Positions 16,416-25,977 are shown, numbered from the stretch's first letter. The stretch: 38,703 nucleotides of DNA from Acinetobacter bouvetii DSM 14964 = CIP 107468 (GCF_000368865.1 NZ_KB849727.1:944904-983606), one strand, 5' to 3'. Numbers and translations are program-made. The notes: generated by a model not told the origin, from the letters alone.

Positions 16416-16722
16416 GATCTTATACCTATAGTTATTGATTACTTTTTAATCTTAGCTCAATTTGATAAATTTTAATTTCTGATTTGTCAGACAATAATTA
16501 AATGCTTACATTTTTCGCAAGACTAAAAAACAAACTTTCAGCTGAAATGCAAGCCCTTTATCTTCGATATAAAGGATAAATAGAATGGACTTCACGGGGC
16601 TTTCTGCGTATAATGCCGTGTTAAGTTCAAGCGAGCAGACATAGGGAGGGTAGGTTTTATAATAGCCTTCCTTTTTTTTCGTCTTCTCGCTTTTTTACAG
16701 CCTAAATTTCAGGAGCTTTGGT
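16416..16722 (+). promoter_or_regulatory. carA promoter and structured leader region
   Basis: This 307-bp gap holds the promoter of the phasin-like gene, not resolved, and that of carA. For carA a near-ideal sigma-70 promoter is visible: TGGACT (16586-16591), a 17-base spacer, and TATAAT (16609-16614). The predicted transcript starts near 16621 and has about 100 bases of leader, which carries the nested stems described separately. Ribosome-binding site AGGAGC (16711-16716) serves the TTG start of carA. Confidence 0.8.
16629..16696 (+). terminator. Nested terminator-like stems in the carA leader (possible attenuator)
   Basis: Inner stem: GGAGGGT (16645-16651) with GCCTTCC (16665-16671), two G-T pairs, followed immediately by eight T. 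Outer stem: AGCGAG (16630-16635) with CTCGCT (16686-16691), extended by GAC/GTC after an internal loop, also followed by T. Both lie between promoter and start codon, so readthrough must be allowed for carAB expression. Control by pyrimidines and arginine is known for carAB elsewhere; this mechanism is inference. Confidence 0.65.
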
Positions 16723-17862
16723 TTGAGCACCCCAGCAATTTTAGCCCTTGCCGATGGTACTATTTTTAAAGGTACTTCAATTGGCGCATCGGGTAGTACG
16801 ACTGGTGAAGTCGTTTTCAACACTGCCATGACTGGCTATCAAGAAATTTTGACTGACCCGAGTTATGCACAGCAGCTTGTAACACTAACTTACCCGCATA
16901 TTGGTAATACAGGCTGCAATGATGAAGACGCTGAGTCAGGTCGAATTCATAAAGTATGGGCCAACGGATTGATCATTCGTGACCTGCCTTTATTGCATAG
17001 CAACTTCCGATCAACGCAATCTTTAGGCGAATACTTAGAAGAACATAACGTTGTCGCGATTGCAGATATTGATACGCGCAAATTAACGCGTATTTTGCGC
17101 GACAAAGGCGCGCAAAATGGCTGCATTCTTGCCGGCGAAAACATTACAGAAGAAGAAGCTTTAGCTAAAGCGCGTGCATTTGGCGGTCTTAATGGTTTAG
17201 ACCTCGCTAAAGAATGCTGTGACCCTGAAGGTTTCGAATGGACTGAAGGTTCTTGGACTCTTGGAAAAGGTTTCTCCCAACCTGAACTTAAATTCCATGT
17301 AGTTGCATACGATTACGGTGTCAAAACCAACATCTTACGTATGCTCGCAGACCGCGGCTGCAAATTGACCGTCGTGCCTGCGCAAACGCCTGCTGAAAAA
17401 GTACTTGCTTTGAATCCAGATGGCGTGTTCCTGTCAAACGGCCCTGGCGATCCAGCTGCATGTGACTATGCAATTGAAGCTGTAAAAACAATTGTAGAAA
17501 CGACTGAAATTCCAGTATTTGGTATTTGTTTAGGTCACCAAATTCTTGCACTTGCATCAGGTGCAAAAACCGTGAAGATGCCTCACGGCCACCACGGTGC
17601 TAACCATCCTGTACAAAATCTTGAAGATGGTACTGTGATGATTACTTCTCAAAACCACGGCTTCGCAGTAGATACCGATTCGCTGCCGGCAAACTTGAAA
17701 GCAACGCACAAATCACTGTTCGATCAAACCTTGCAAGGCATGCATCGTACAGACAAACCTGCGTTCAGCTTCCAGGGTCACCCTGAAGCAAGCCCTGGTC
17801 CACATGACTGCGCACCACTGTTCGATCATTTCATCGAACTTATCGAAGCATCTAAGAAGTAA
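16723..17862 (+). CDS. carA: Carbamoyl-phosphate synthase small subunit
   Basis: Glutaminase subunit of carbamoyl-phosphate synthase; it supplies ammonia to CarB for pyrimidine and arginine synthesis. The N-terminal domain (about 1-150) begins [16 protein letters not shown] and contains [17 protein letters not shown]. The class I glutamine amidotransferase domain carries the nucleophile Cys in [11 protein letters not shown] and the His/Glu pair in [11 protein letters not shown]. Its 379 residues match the family. It starts at a rare TTG (16723) with AGGAGC 6 bases before. carB follows after 14 bases, so the two are one operon. Confidence 0.98.
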   Translation: MSTPAILALADGTIFKGTSIGASGSTTGEVVFNTAMTGYQEILTDPSYAQQLVTLTYPHIGNTGCNDEDAESGRIHKVWANGLIIRDLPLLHSNFRSTQSLGEYLEEHNVVAIADIDTRKLTRILRDKGAQNGCILAGENITEEEALAKARAFGGLNGLDLAKECCDPEGFEWTEGSWTLGKGFSQPELKFHVVAYDYGVKTNILRMLADRGCKLTVVPAQTPAEKVLALNPDGVFLSNGPGDPAACDYAIEAVKTIVETTEIPVFGICLGHQILALASGAKTVKMPHGHHGANHPVQNLEDGTVMITSQNHGFAVDTDSLPANLKATHKSLFDQTLQGMHRTDKPAFSFQGHPEASPGPHDCAPLFDHFIELIEASKK

Positions 17863-17876
17863 TTAAGGAAGCGATC

Positions 17877-20800
17877 ATGGCTAAACGTACAGACATTAAA
17901 AGCATCTTAATTATTGGTGCAGGCCCGATTGTGATCGGACAGGCATGTGAGTTTGACTACTCAGGTGCGCAAGCATGTAAAGCCCTTCGTGAAGAAGGCT
18001 ACCGTGTTATTTTGGTGAACTCTAACCCAGCGACCATTATGACTGACCCTGCTATGGCAGATGCAACTTACATCGAGCCAATCACTTGGCAAACTGTAGC
18101 TGCAATCATTGAGAAAGAACGCCCAGACGCAGTTCTTCCGACAATGGGCGGTCAAACTGCATTGAACTGTGCGCTTGCACTGGATGCAAACGGTATTTTA
18201 GAAAAATACAATGTTGAATTGATTGGCGCGACCAAAGAAGCGATCGAAAAAGCGGAAGACCGTAAACTTTTTGATATTGCAATGCGTAAAATCGGTTTGG
18301 AATGCCCACGTGCAGACGTTGCAGAAGACATGGAACATGCGCTTGAAATTCAAGCTCGTTTCGGTTTCCCTGTCATTATCCGTCCATCATTTACCATGGG
18401 TGGTTCAGGCGGCGGTATCGCATACAACCGTGAAGAATTCATTGAAATCTGTGAACGCGGTTTCGATCTTTCTCCAACGAAACAATTATTGATCGATGAA
18501 TCATTGATTGGCTGGAAAGAGTACGAAATGGAAGTTGTTCGTGACAAAAACGACAACTGTATCATTGTATGTACCATTGAAAACTTTGACCCAATGGGCG
18601 TACATACAGGTGACTCAATCACTGTTGCACCTGCACAAACATTGACAGACAAAGAGTTCCAGTTACTTCGTAATGCCTCTTTAGCTGTGCTTCGTGAAAT
18701 TGGTGTAGAAACAGGCGGTTCAAACGTACAGTTCGGTATTAACCCGAAAGACGGCCGTATGGTTGTGATCGAGATGAACCCGCGTGTTTCTCGTTCATCT
18801 GCTCTTGCTTCTAAAGCAACGGGTTTCCCAATTGCGAAAATCGCTGCGAAACTGGCGGTTGGTTATACCCTTGATGAGTTAAAAAACGACATCACTGGCG
18901 GTACAACACCTGCATCGTTCGAACCAGCAATTGACTACGTTGTAACGAAGATTCCTCGTTTTAACTTCGAGAAATTCCCGCAAGCTGACGCAACTTTGAC
19001 TACACAGATGAAATCTGTAGGTGAAGTAATGGCCATTGGCCGTAACTTCCAAGAGTCTGTTTCTAAAGCGCTTCGCGGTCTTGAAGTTGGTGCATGCGGT
19101 TTTGACGAAAAAATCGCAGTGGGCACTGAAGGCGCACGTGAGAAAATTCTTGTTGAGTTGAAAGTTCCAGGTCCTGAGCGTATTTGGTACGTGGGCGATG
19201 CATTCCGTCACGGCTTTACTTTAGATGAAGTATTTGCTGCGACAAACATTGACCGTTGGTTCTTGATTCAAATCGAAGACATCATCAAAACTGAAAACCA
19301 AATCAAAACTTTAGGTTTTGGTGATTTGAATGCGGACAACATCCGTTCATTCAAGCGTAAAGGTTTATCTGACCTTCGCATTGCGGACTTGATGGGCATT
19401 TCACAAAAACAATTCCGTAAACACCGTTGGAACTTGGGCGTAACTCCAGTTTATAAACGTGTAGATACATGTGCTGCAGAGTTTGAATCTGACACAGCTT
19501 ACATGTATTCAACTTACGATGAAGAATGTGAAGCGAATCCATCTAACCGTGACAAAATCATGGTGATTGGCGGCGGTCCTAACCGTATTGGTCAAGGTAT
19601 CGAGTTCGATTACTGCTGTGTACACGCTGCCCTTGCAATGCGTGATGACGGCTATGAAACCATCATGGTGAACTGTAACCCTGAAACCGTTTCTACGGAT
19701 TACGACACGTCTGACCGTTTGTACTTCGAACCAATCACTTTGGAAGATGTATTGGAAATCGTGCGTATCGAGAAGCCTAAAGGCATTATCGTTCAGTACG
19801 GCGGCCAAACACCTTTGAAATTGGCTCGTGCGCTTGAAGAAGCTGGTGCGCCAATTATCGGTACATCTCCAGACGCGATTGACCGTGCAGAAGACCGTGA
19901 ACGTTTCCAGCAAATGATCCAGCGCCTGCAACTTCGCCAACCCAACAACAGCATCGTTAAATCTGCTGAAGAAGGCATGGCTGAAGCATCTAAAGTGGGT
20001 TATCCGCTGGTTGTACGTCCATCATATGTACTTGGCGGCCGTGCGATGGAAATCGTGTATAACGATGATGAACTTAAACGCTACTTGCGTGATGCAGTTC
20101 AGGCTTCAAATGATGCCCCAGTACTGCTTGACCATTTCTTAGATGATGCGATTGAAGTTGACGTAGACTGCGTATCTGACGGCAAAGACGTTGTGATTGG
20201 CGGCATCATGCAGCACATCGAACAAGCCGGTATTCACTCAGGCGACTCAGCATGTTCTATTCCTCCTTACTCTTTATCTAAAGAAGTTCAGGACGAAATG
20301 CGCCGTCAAACCATCGCGATGGCAAAAGAGCTTGGCGTAATTGGTCTGATGAACGTACAGTTTGCAGTTAAAGGCACTGACGTATACATCTTAGAAGTGA
20401 ACCCGCGTGCATCACGTACAGTTCCGTTCGTTTCTAAATGTATCGGCGAATCTTTAGCAAAAGTTGCTGCGCGCTGTATGGCGGGTCAATCTCTTGAATC
20501 TCAAGGATTCACCAAAGAGATCATCCCAACTCACTTCTCTGTTAAAGAAGCAGTGTTCCCATTCAACAAGTTCCCGGGTGTTGACCCAATTCTTGGTCCT
20601 GAGATGAAATCTACAGGCGAAGTAATGGGTGTGGGTAAAACATTTGGTGAAGCATTCTATAAAGCTGTTTTAGGTGCGAATGAACGTTTACCTGGTCTTC
20701 CAACGGAAGGCGAAGTGAAGCATGCATTTATCTCTGTACGTGACTCTGATAAGCCACGCGCAGCAGGCATTGCGAAACAACTTGCTGGTTTTGGCTTCAA

Positions 20801-21107
20801 GATTCTTGCAACTGGCGGCACGTATGACGTGATTAAAGAAGCAGGTATTGAATGTGAACGTGTGAACAAAGTTACAGAAGGCCGTCCTAATATCGTGGAC
20901 CGCTTGAAAAATGGCGAAATTCACCTCATTATCAATACAACTGAAGGTAAACAAGCTCAGCAGGATTCATTCTCAATCCGCCGCTCTGCGCTTCAAGGTA
21001 AGGTGTATCATACAACTACTTTGAATGGCGCTGACGCTGTATGCCAAGCATTAGCAATCAAATTGCCGATGGATGTATACCGCCTGCAAGACCTGACTAA
21101 AGGTTAA
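17877..21107 (+). CDS. carB: Carbamoyl-phosphate synthase large subunit
   Basis: Catalyses the ATP-dependent joining of bicarbonate and ammonia to carbamoyl phosphate in two homologous ATP-grasp halves. At 1076 residues it has the standard length. The first half opens [20 protein letters not shown] and the second [20 protein letters not shown], the typical internal duplication. Each half has an ATP-grasp core: [16 protein letters not shown] in the first and [16 protein letters not shown] in the second. The C-terminal MGS-like allosteric domain (about 940-1076) contains [16 protein letters not shown], where UMP and ornithine act in E. coli. AAGGAAG precedes the ATG. A strong terminator follows, so greA is a separate unit. 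Confidence 0.99.
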   Translation: MAKRTDIKSILIIGAGPIVIGQACEFDYSGAQACKALREEGYRVILVNSNPATIMTDPAMADATYIEPITWQTVAAIIEKERPDAVLPTMGGQTALNCALALDANGILEKYNVELIGATKEAIEKAEDRKLFDIAMRKIGLECPRADVAEDMEHALEIQARFGFPVIIRPSFTMGGSGGGIAYNREEFIEICERGFDLSPTKQLLIDESLIGWKEYEMEVVRDKNDNCIIVCTIENFDPMGVHTGDSITVAPAQTLTDKEFQLLRNASLAVLREIGVETGGSNVQFGINPKDGRMVVIEMNPRVSRSSALASKATGFPIAKIAAKLAVGYTLDELKNDITGGTTPASFEPAIDYVVTKIPRFNFEKFPQADATLTTQMKSVGEVMAIGRNFQESVSKALRGLEVGACGFDEKIAVGTEGAREKILVELKVPGPERIWYVGDAFRHGFTLDEVFAATNIDRWFLIQIEDIIKTENQIKTLGFGDLNADNIRSFKRKGLSDLRIADLMGISQKQFRKHRWNLGVTPVYKRVDTCAAEFESDTAYMYSTYDEECEANPSNRDKIMVIGGGPNRIGQGIEFDYCCVHAALAMRDDGYETIMVNCNPETVSTDYDTSDRLYFEPITLEDVLEIVRIEKPKGIIVQYGGQTPLKLARALEEAGAPIIGTSPDAIDRAEDRERFQQMIQRLQLRQPNNSIVKSAEEGMAEASKVGYPLVVRPSYVLGGRAMEIVYNDDELKRYLRDAVQASNDAPVLLDHFLDDAIEVDVDCVSDGKDVVIGGIMQHIEQAGIHSGDSACSIPPYSLSKEVQDEMRRQTIAMAKELGVIGLMNVQFAVKGTDVYILEVNPRASRTVPFVSKCIGESLAKVAARCMAGQSLESQGFTKEIIPTHFSVKEAVFPFNKFPGVDPILGPEMKSTGEVMGVGKTFGEAFYKAVLGANERLPGLPTEGEVKHAFISVRDSDKPRAAGIAKQLAGFGFKILATGGTYDVIKEAGIECERVNKVTEGRPNIVDRLKNGEIHLIINTTEGKQAQQDSFSIRRSALQGKVYHTTTLNGADAVCQALAIKLPMDVYRLQDLTKG

Positions 21108-21124
21108 TTAAGTTACTGATAAGA

Positions 21125-21154
21125 CCCGTCACCTTATCGGTGGCGGGCTTTTTT
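21125..21154 (+). terminator. Terminator of carAB
   Basis: CCCGTCACC (21125-21133) pairs with GGTGGCGGG (21139-21147) with one G-T pair, followed by six T. Confidence 0.92.
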
Positions 21155-21201
21155 ATTTTATAAACCTGTATTTTTTACATACCCATTTATGAGGGACAAC
21201 A

Positions 21202-21678
21202 ATGCAACGTTATCCTATGACTCCCGAAGGCAAAATTGCCTTAGAGAAAGAATTACAGCAACTTAAAAGTGTTGACCGTCCACGCATTATTGCAGCCATT
21301 GCTGAAGCGCGTGAACATGGGGATTTGAAAGAAAACGCGGAATACCACGCTGCCCGCGAACAGCAAGGTTTCTGTGAAGGCCGTATTCAAGACATCGAAG
21401 GCAAACTCGGCGCGTGCCAAGTGGTTGACGTGAAAGCACTTGAACAAAATGGCCGTGTGGTTTTTGGTGTAACCGTGACCATTGAAAACTTAGACACTGA
21501 AGAACAAAAAACCTACAAGATTGTCGGCGATGATGAAGCAGACTTTAAGATCAACAAGATCTCTGTGAACTCTCCTATTGCCCGCGGCCTGCTGAGTAAA
21601 AATGAAGGCGACGAAGCAAAAATCATCACTCCGCAAGGTGAAGTGGAATACGAAATTGTCAGTGTGAAATATATCTAA
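21202..21678 (+). CDS. greA: Transcription elongation factor GreA
   Basis: Rescues backtracked RNA polymerase by stimulating cleavage of the nascent transcript. The N-terminal coiled coil (about 1-75) carries the acidic tip residues in [20 protein letters not shown], and the C-terminal FKBP-like domain includes [18 protein letters not shown]. The 158 residues match the family exactly. GAGGGA lies 5 bases before the ATG. It follows carB, as in many Acinetobacter and Pseudomonas genomes, but the intervening terminator argues for its own promoter. Confidence 0.97.
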   Translation: MQRYPMTPEGKIALEKELQQLKSVDRPRIIAAIAEAREHGDLKENAEYHAAREQQGFCEGRIQDIEGKLGACQVVDVKALEQNGRVVFGVTVTIENLDTEEQKTYKIVGDDEADFKINKISVNSPIARGLLSKNEGDEAKIITPQGEVEYEIVSVKYI

Positions 21679-21697
21679 TCCACTCGACTAAGCGATT

Positions 21698-21730
21698 AAA
21701 GAACTCTTCATCCTTTGAAGAGTTCTTTTG
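21698..21730 (+). terminator. Terminator of greA
   Basis: AAAGAACTCTTCA pairs perfectly with TGAAGAGTTCTTT around a 5-base loop. Composition turns markedly AT-rich just after this point. Confidence 0.9.
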
Positions 21731-21886
21731 TTTCAGGCATTCTATATTCCTATTAGGGATATTATTTTGTGGGACTACTACACTATAATAGAATAAGAAT
21801 TTTTTTATTAATAATTCATCAGGTTAAACCTAAGAAAGTCATATAAAATTAAAATTTAGTTTCTTTTTGTAAAAAAAGGTAAAATA

Positions 21887-23800
21887 ATGTACAAAAAAGC
21901 TCGCTTTGCACTCATCAGTACAATTTCTCTGGCATTGGTTGCTTGTGGTGGTGGTAATAGCGGAGATGGTAGTAATTCATCTACACCTGCCACACCTGCA
22001 TTATTACTTACACCAACTACTCTAAATCAAACACTGTACGAAGGTGAATCACAAGAATTAAATCTTAAAGCAACTGTAAATACAACAATAGTCAATGGAT
22101 CAGTATATGTATTGGTCATTGATTCTTCTAACGTCATAGAACCAAGCATCCTAGTTTCACCAGAAAGTTCTAATTTATATAATGTTAGAATGACCACCAA
22201 AGCATCATTAGCATTAGGAAAACATATTGGCGCTCTAGATATTATGTTATGCCGTGATAGTGCGTGCAAACAACAATATCCAGGGTCACCGGTAAAAGCC
22301 CCATATTCTTTTACAGTTACTCCTCCTCCACCAAGTTTTAGCACGAGCCCTACCGCAATTACACTTGAACAAGATGTGGACGATAACTCAAAAGCAGTCA
22401 TACAAATTCAAGTTACAGACAGAATTAAAAATGTCTTACCTAAAGTTACAATATCTGGTGATATTCATTTTACGCAATCATTCAGCCAGACAGATGCAAA
22501 AAAATACAATTTAGAACTAACTGTACCTAGTGACTTAGCAGTGGGAACACATACTGGTACGGTAAATGTCTCCTTATGTTTAGATGAAAGCTGCTCTAAA
22601 ACCTATGCAGGCTCTCCTCAAAAAATTCCTTATACGATTAAGATTAAACCTATCGTGAATCTAACAGCATTAATACCAATTACTGGAGTAACTGGCTGGG
22701 AAATGTTCCAAGGTAATGCTGCCCATACTGGCTATGTTCCTATCACCATTGACCCTAAAAAGATTACCCGTCGATGGAGTTGGAACAAACCATCAGCTGA
22801 TAATGGAGCTTTAAGTACTATTACTGCTAGTCAGGGGAAAATATTTGCTGTGAGCTATGTTATTACGTCTACTGGATCTAAACGATATTCTATTCATTCT
22901 ATTAATGAGAATAACGCAAGCACTGCATGGACTCAAAACTTTAACAGCCATACCGTCAATCCTCCATCAGTATCTGATGGTAAAGTTTTTGTAGCATCTT
23001 CTGGTCATGGAGATACAGCAATGTGGCAATTTGATGCGGCAACTGGAGTACCTTTATTTAAAACACCTTTTTATTCTCAATGGGATAATTATCTTGCACC
23101 TACGATAAAAAATGGAAAAGTCTATACCAATGGCGGTTATTATGGTGGTGTAAATAGTTTCAATATTTCAGATGGCACCGACTCTTGGTTTCAGGCATTA
23201 AATCCATATGATATGTGGACTCCAGCGGTAGATGCAAATTATGTATATGCCTATACAGGTAATATGTTTAGTGTCTTAAGTGCAAAAGATGGTCATAAAG
23301 TCTTTGAAATTCCAGACCCAACGTATAACAGAGGTTCATATAGTATTAATAGTGCACCTGTCATCGGTAGCCTTGGTAATGTACTTGTGGCCAATGGTCT
23401 GGGACATGGTGGTTCGAATAATCTGATTAGTTATAATATTGCTCAGCGAAATGTAAATTGGACGCTTAACGGTGAATTCAAAAGCATGCCCGCTGTTGCA
23501 AATAAGGTTGTTTATGTCACCAATGCTTCACCATTTCGCTTAGAAGCACGCAATGAAGCTGATGGCACACTTATATGGAGTTGGTTGCCTGATAATGCAT
23601 CAACAACGCAATTTATAGGCAATATAGTTGTGACAACTAACCTTATTTTTGTAGCAACAAATGCAGGAACCTATGCAATTGATAAGACCACACATGTTCC
23701 AGTATGGCACTTCAAAAAAACTGGGAATCTTGCCATTACATCAAATGGGATACTCTTAGTGAATGATGCATCCACGATCTATGCAATCAATCTGAAGTAA
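21887..23800 (+). CDS. Lipoprotein with two Cys-pair repeats and a PQQ-like beta-propeller
   Basis: A 637-residue predicted lipoprotein. The lipobox LVAC places the lipidated cysteine at residue 20, followed by a Gly/Ser/Asn-rich tether to about 38. Two related domains follow (about 39-144 and 151-253). Their ends match closely: LALGKHIGALDIMLCRDSAC at 108-127 against LAVGTHTGTVNVSLCLDESC at 217-236, each then ending in a PGSP or AGSP segment plus PY. Residues about 266-637 look like a PQQ-type propeller: WEMFQGNAAHTGYVP, then repeated blades such as GKVFVASSGHG, GKVYTNGGYYGG and NVLVANGLGHG. No BamB-like role is claimed. Its AT-rich codon use differs from flanking genes and suggests transfer. 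A possible -10, TATAAT, is at 21784. Confidence 0.8.
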   Translation: MYKKARFALISTISLALVACGGGNSGDGSNSSTPATPALLLTPTTLNQTLYEGESQELNLKATVNTTIVNGSVYVLVIDSSNVIEPSILVSPESSNLYNVRMTTKASLALGKHIGALDIMLCRDSACKQQYPGSPVKAPYSFTVTPPPPSFSTSPTAITLEQDVDDNSKAVIQIQVTDRIKNVLPKVTISGDIHFTQSFSQTDAKKYNLELTVPSDLAVGTHTGTVNVSLCLDESCSKTYAGSPQKIPYTIKIKPIVNLTALIPITGVTGWEMFQGNAAHTGYVPITIDPKKITRRWSWNKPSADNGALSTITASQGKIFAVSYVITSTGSKRYSIHSINENNASTAWTQNFNSHTVNPPSVSDGKVFVASSGHGDTAMWQFDAATGVPLFKTPFYSQWDNYLAPTIKNGKVYTNGGYYGGVNSFNISDGTDSWFQALNPYDMWTPAVDANYVYAYTGNMFSVLSAKDGHKVFEIPDPTYNRGSYSINSAPVIGSLGNVLVANGLGHGGSNNLISYNIAQRNVNWTLNGEFKSMPAVANKVVYVTNASPFRLEARNEADGTLIWSWLPDNASTTQFIGNIVVTTNLIFVATNAGTYAIDKTTHVPVWHFKKTGNLAITSNGILLVNDASTIYAINLK

Positions 23801-23866
23801 TATATTTTTATTTTATCTAAAATAAAAATATCTCTTCATGATAATATCCGCAAGTGAAGAAAATAA

Positions 23867-23900
23867 ATAAAATGAGTGTATCTAGATATGCTCATTTTAT
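23867..23900 (+). terminator. Long hairpin after the lipoprotein gene
   Basis: A 16-bp stem (23867-23882 with 23885-23900, two G-T pairs) with a very short loop. It has no strong T-run after it, so it may act as a processing or stability hairpin as much as a terminator. Confidence 0.65.
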
Positions 23901-24034
23901 ATCATTTGGTCTCAATAATTAGACTGCAAATAAAGCTGTATAAATATTTAAACTAATATCTAATAGCATTAGGACTAAATAAATGTAATTTCTTCATTCT
24001 AAGCCAATATATCTGTATTAATTTTGGATTTCAT

Positions 24035-24661
24035 ATGGATTTATCTTTTATTAACTCCCCCGTAAAACATTGGTGCGAATTTGAGTTCATTTCCAAAACA
24101 GTGAAGAACCCGAATATTCATATTAAGGGCAATTACTCCTACTATTCAGCATATTGGGATCAGGGTTTTGAGCGCTGCGTGGTGCGCTATTTGCATGATA
24201 AGCCAGCAACTCCAGAGAAGCCGATTGATCAGTTGCATATCGGCAATTTCGTCTGTTTTGGCGCAGAATGCGTGATTATGATGGGTGGCAACCAACTGCA
24301 CCGTACCGACTGGATTTCGGCCTTTCCGTTTGATACACGCAGTTTTGTGCCCGCTGGCGATACGGTTATTGGCGATGGCTGCTGGATTGGCTCACGCGCC
24401 ATGATTATGCAAGGCGTGACGCTCGGAGAAGGCGCTGTAGTCGCTACAGGCGCGGTGGTGACGAAAGACGTGCCACCTTATGCGGTTGTCGGCGGCGTGC
24501 CTGCAAAGATTATTAAATACCGCTTTTCTGAGGAAGATATAGAAAAACTGCTTTCTCTTAAGCTTTATGACTTAGATGAAAAGCAGTTTTTAAAGATGCG
24601 GGAGCAGTTGCAAACTGACAATCTTGAACAAATAAATAATACATTAAATAATTTAAGATAG
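24035..24661 (+). CDS. CatB-related O-acetyltransferase (xenobiotic acetyltransferase group)
   Basis: A 208-residue left-handed beta-helix enzyme of the hexapeptide-repeat acetyltransferases, using acetyl-CoA. The XAT layout is visible: KGNYSYYSAYW near the start, the loop GGNQLHRTDWISAFPF with candidate catalytic His89, then hexapeptide coils (TVIGDGCWIGSRAMIMQGVT, then EGAVVATGAVVTKDVPPYAV) and PAKIIKYRF. Enzymes of this group acetylate chloramphenicol or streptogramins, while many chromosomal members modify unknown sugars or metabolites, so resistance cannot be claimed. The insert QL before the His differs from the NHRMD-type motif I recall for CatB/Vat. Composition returns to normal here compared with the gene before. 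It has no obvious partner gene. Confidence 0.85.
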   Translation: MDLSFINSPVKHWCEFEFISKTVKNPNIHIKGNYSYYSAYWDQGFERCVVRYLHDKPATPEKPIDQLHIGNFVCFGAECVIMMGGNQLHRTDWISAFPFDTRSFVPAGDTVIGDGCWIGSRAMIMQGVTLGEGAVVATGAVVTKDVPPYAVVGGVPAKIIKYRFSEEDIEKLLSLKLYDLDEKQFLKMREQLQTDNLEQINNTLNNLR

Positions 24662-24663
24662 TC

Positions 24664-25092
24664 TCAAACCACCTCAAAGATCTCTAATGACTCATATAGA
24701 ATCACACCTTCAACACCACAGCTTGGTTCAAAATATACGAGTTGTAATTCATGCGCCGTGATTTTATCTATAAAGTTTTCAATAGATTCTGTATTTAAAT
24801 AACTTCCTGCATCCGAAAGGCTGGTTACCCATTTTAAATAGTATTCAATATCATGATTCGTATGATCATTTAGATTTAAAAAATTAAGTTTTGAAATTAT
24901 ATTTTGCTGAATAAAATCAATAAATCGAAAAGATTTTACATCTGTAAAGTCCAATTTCAGCTTTTGCCCGAAATCTGTTTGAATCTCGACTGAAAGCTGA
25001 TCTTTAGATCCGGATTGAATACTTAAAATTTCAGCATCATGGATGATTTTTAACAACTCTTTAATTTCCACTATATTCACCCCAACGAGCAT
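24664..25092 (-). CDS. Orphan small acidic protein of unknown function
   Basis: A protein of up to 142 residues, not recognised. It has no signal peptide or membrane helix, alternating strand-like and helical stretches (EIKELLKIIHDAEILSIQ, then VEIQTDFGQKLKLDFTDV), and ends FEPSCGVEGVILYESLEIFE. The size, acidity and AT-rich composition recall immunity proteins of polymorphic toxins, but no toxin is adjacent and this is only a guess. The start is unsure: ATG 25092 and GTG 25080 both lie inside the NTPase remnant upstream, whereas GTG 25071 (GGGG about 9 bases before) would start just past the apparent breakpoint. The original N-terminus may have been lost in the same event. It is convergent with the acetyltransferase gene, 2 bp apart. 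Confidence 0.6.
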   Translation of the reverse strand: MLVGVNIVEIKELLKIIHDAEILSIQSGSKDQLSVEIQTDFGQKLKLDFTDVKSFRFIDFIQQNIISKLNFLNLNDHTNHDIEYYLKWVTSLSDAGSYLNTESIENFIDKITAHELQLVYFEPSCGVEGVILYESLEIFEVV

Positions 25093-25240
25093 CCAAAGCC
25101 AACACAGCTCCGCAATTTAAACGATCAACATAATTTATGAGTTGTTCCCCTAAGCGTCGGCGATCCCATAAATCACCCTCCCATGCTCTTTGGATATTCT
25201 CAAAATTATCTTTTGGCCACTTCAATTGATCTACTGTCAT
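25061..25240 (-). pseudogene. 5' remnant of a KAP-type P-loop NTPase gene, cut at Walker A
   Basis: On the minus strand an ATG at 25240 opens a 59-residue frame ending at TAA 25061-25063. Residues 8-55 look like the start of a KAP-family P-loop NTPase: WPKDNFENIQRAWEGDLWDR, RRLGEQLINYVD, then GAVLALDARWGE. In full-length relatives this is followed directly by the GKT of the Walker A loop; here it becomes YSGN and stops. The break therefore falls inside the nucleotide-binding motif, near base 25075, and the rest of the gene is missing from the window. The fragment cannot be a functional ATPase. Confidence 0.65.
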
Positions 25241-25392
25241 TTATGATTCTTATCAAGTCTAATTGCTCATCAGTATACTGATATTTATAGTTTTATCATT
25301 TTAATCTGCAATTTTTCCTCATATGACATAGCTATAAACCTTGCCAAGCTCTATAAATAAAGTTCATCAAAAACAAAAAAATAGGACATGGA

Positions 25393-25977
25393 ATGCCCCT
25401 CAACATCAGTAAAACAGGAATCCTTGCTTTAGCCTTACTTGCAGCTATTGTCGCTACACTCTGCGACGCCAACCATGTCTTTACTCAAACGCTTAGTTAC
25501 CCCAATCCCCTATTTTTTCAGCAAGCTTGGTGGGTCTTTCCAGCCTTTTTTATTGCCTTCTTATTTATGGCAATCAATTACCTCTATGTTAGCCGCGTAC
25601 TTAGTCAAAAACTGGATATCAAGCTAAGTACCACTCATGGAAGCTGGCGCAGCCTATCCGAAGATTTAATCGCATTTGCCTGTGCATACCTGCTCAGCGG
25701 TTTTGGCAATTTTCATCCTGCTTTATTGTGCTTTATTTTTTATCTTACTTTTATTATTCGGCTAAGTTTCACTTACGAGCGCGCCTGGCTGTGCATACTG
25801 GCAATCTTATTGGCCATAGGCGGCATGTTTTTTGAAGGGCTTTTGGCAGAATTTGGACTGGTCAAATACCGCCATACGGATATTTTTAATGTGCCTTATT
25901 GGTTAGGCGGCGTATACATGCACGGCGCATTTGCCTTACGCTCTGGCATGCGCGCACTGGTATATAAATCGTCTTAA
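25393..25977 (+). CDS. Small multi-pass membrane protein of unknown function
   Basis: A 194-residue protein with about five to six hydrophobic segments (residues roughly 8-24, 45-68, 90-105, 108-125, 132-150 and 165-182). Characteristic motifs are CDANHVFTQTLSYPNPLFFQ followed by QAWWVFP near the N-terminus and FNVPYWLGGVYMHGAFALR near the C-terminus. This pattern faintly resembles INSIG-like membrane proteins, but I cannot confirm it. Residues D25, H28 and H177 and the aromatic cluster are candidates for conserved sites. ATAGGA lies about 8 bases before the ATG. It stands alone between the NTPase remnant (divergent) and tRNA-Met (convergent). Confidence 0.7.
   Translation: MPLNISKTGILALALLAAIVATLCDANHVFTQTLSYPNPLFFQQAWWVFPAFFIAFLFMAINYLYVSRVLSQKLDIKLSTTHGSWRSLSEDLIAFACAYLLSGFGNFHPALLCFIFYLTFIIRLSFTYERAWLCILAILLAIGGMFFEGLLAEFGLVKYRHTDIFNVPYWLGGVYMHGAFALRSGMRALVYKSS

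Noticed and set aside
16618..16644. Possible 8-codon leader peptide (GTG...TAG) in the carA leader
   Set aside because: It would begin almost at the transcription start with no ribosome-binding site, and has no run of Arg or other regulatory codons.
21887..23800. Calling the propeller lipoprotein BamB
   Set aside because: It has two extra N-terminal repeat domains, an AT-rich composition and lies away from BamB's usual neighbours (hisS, der).
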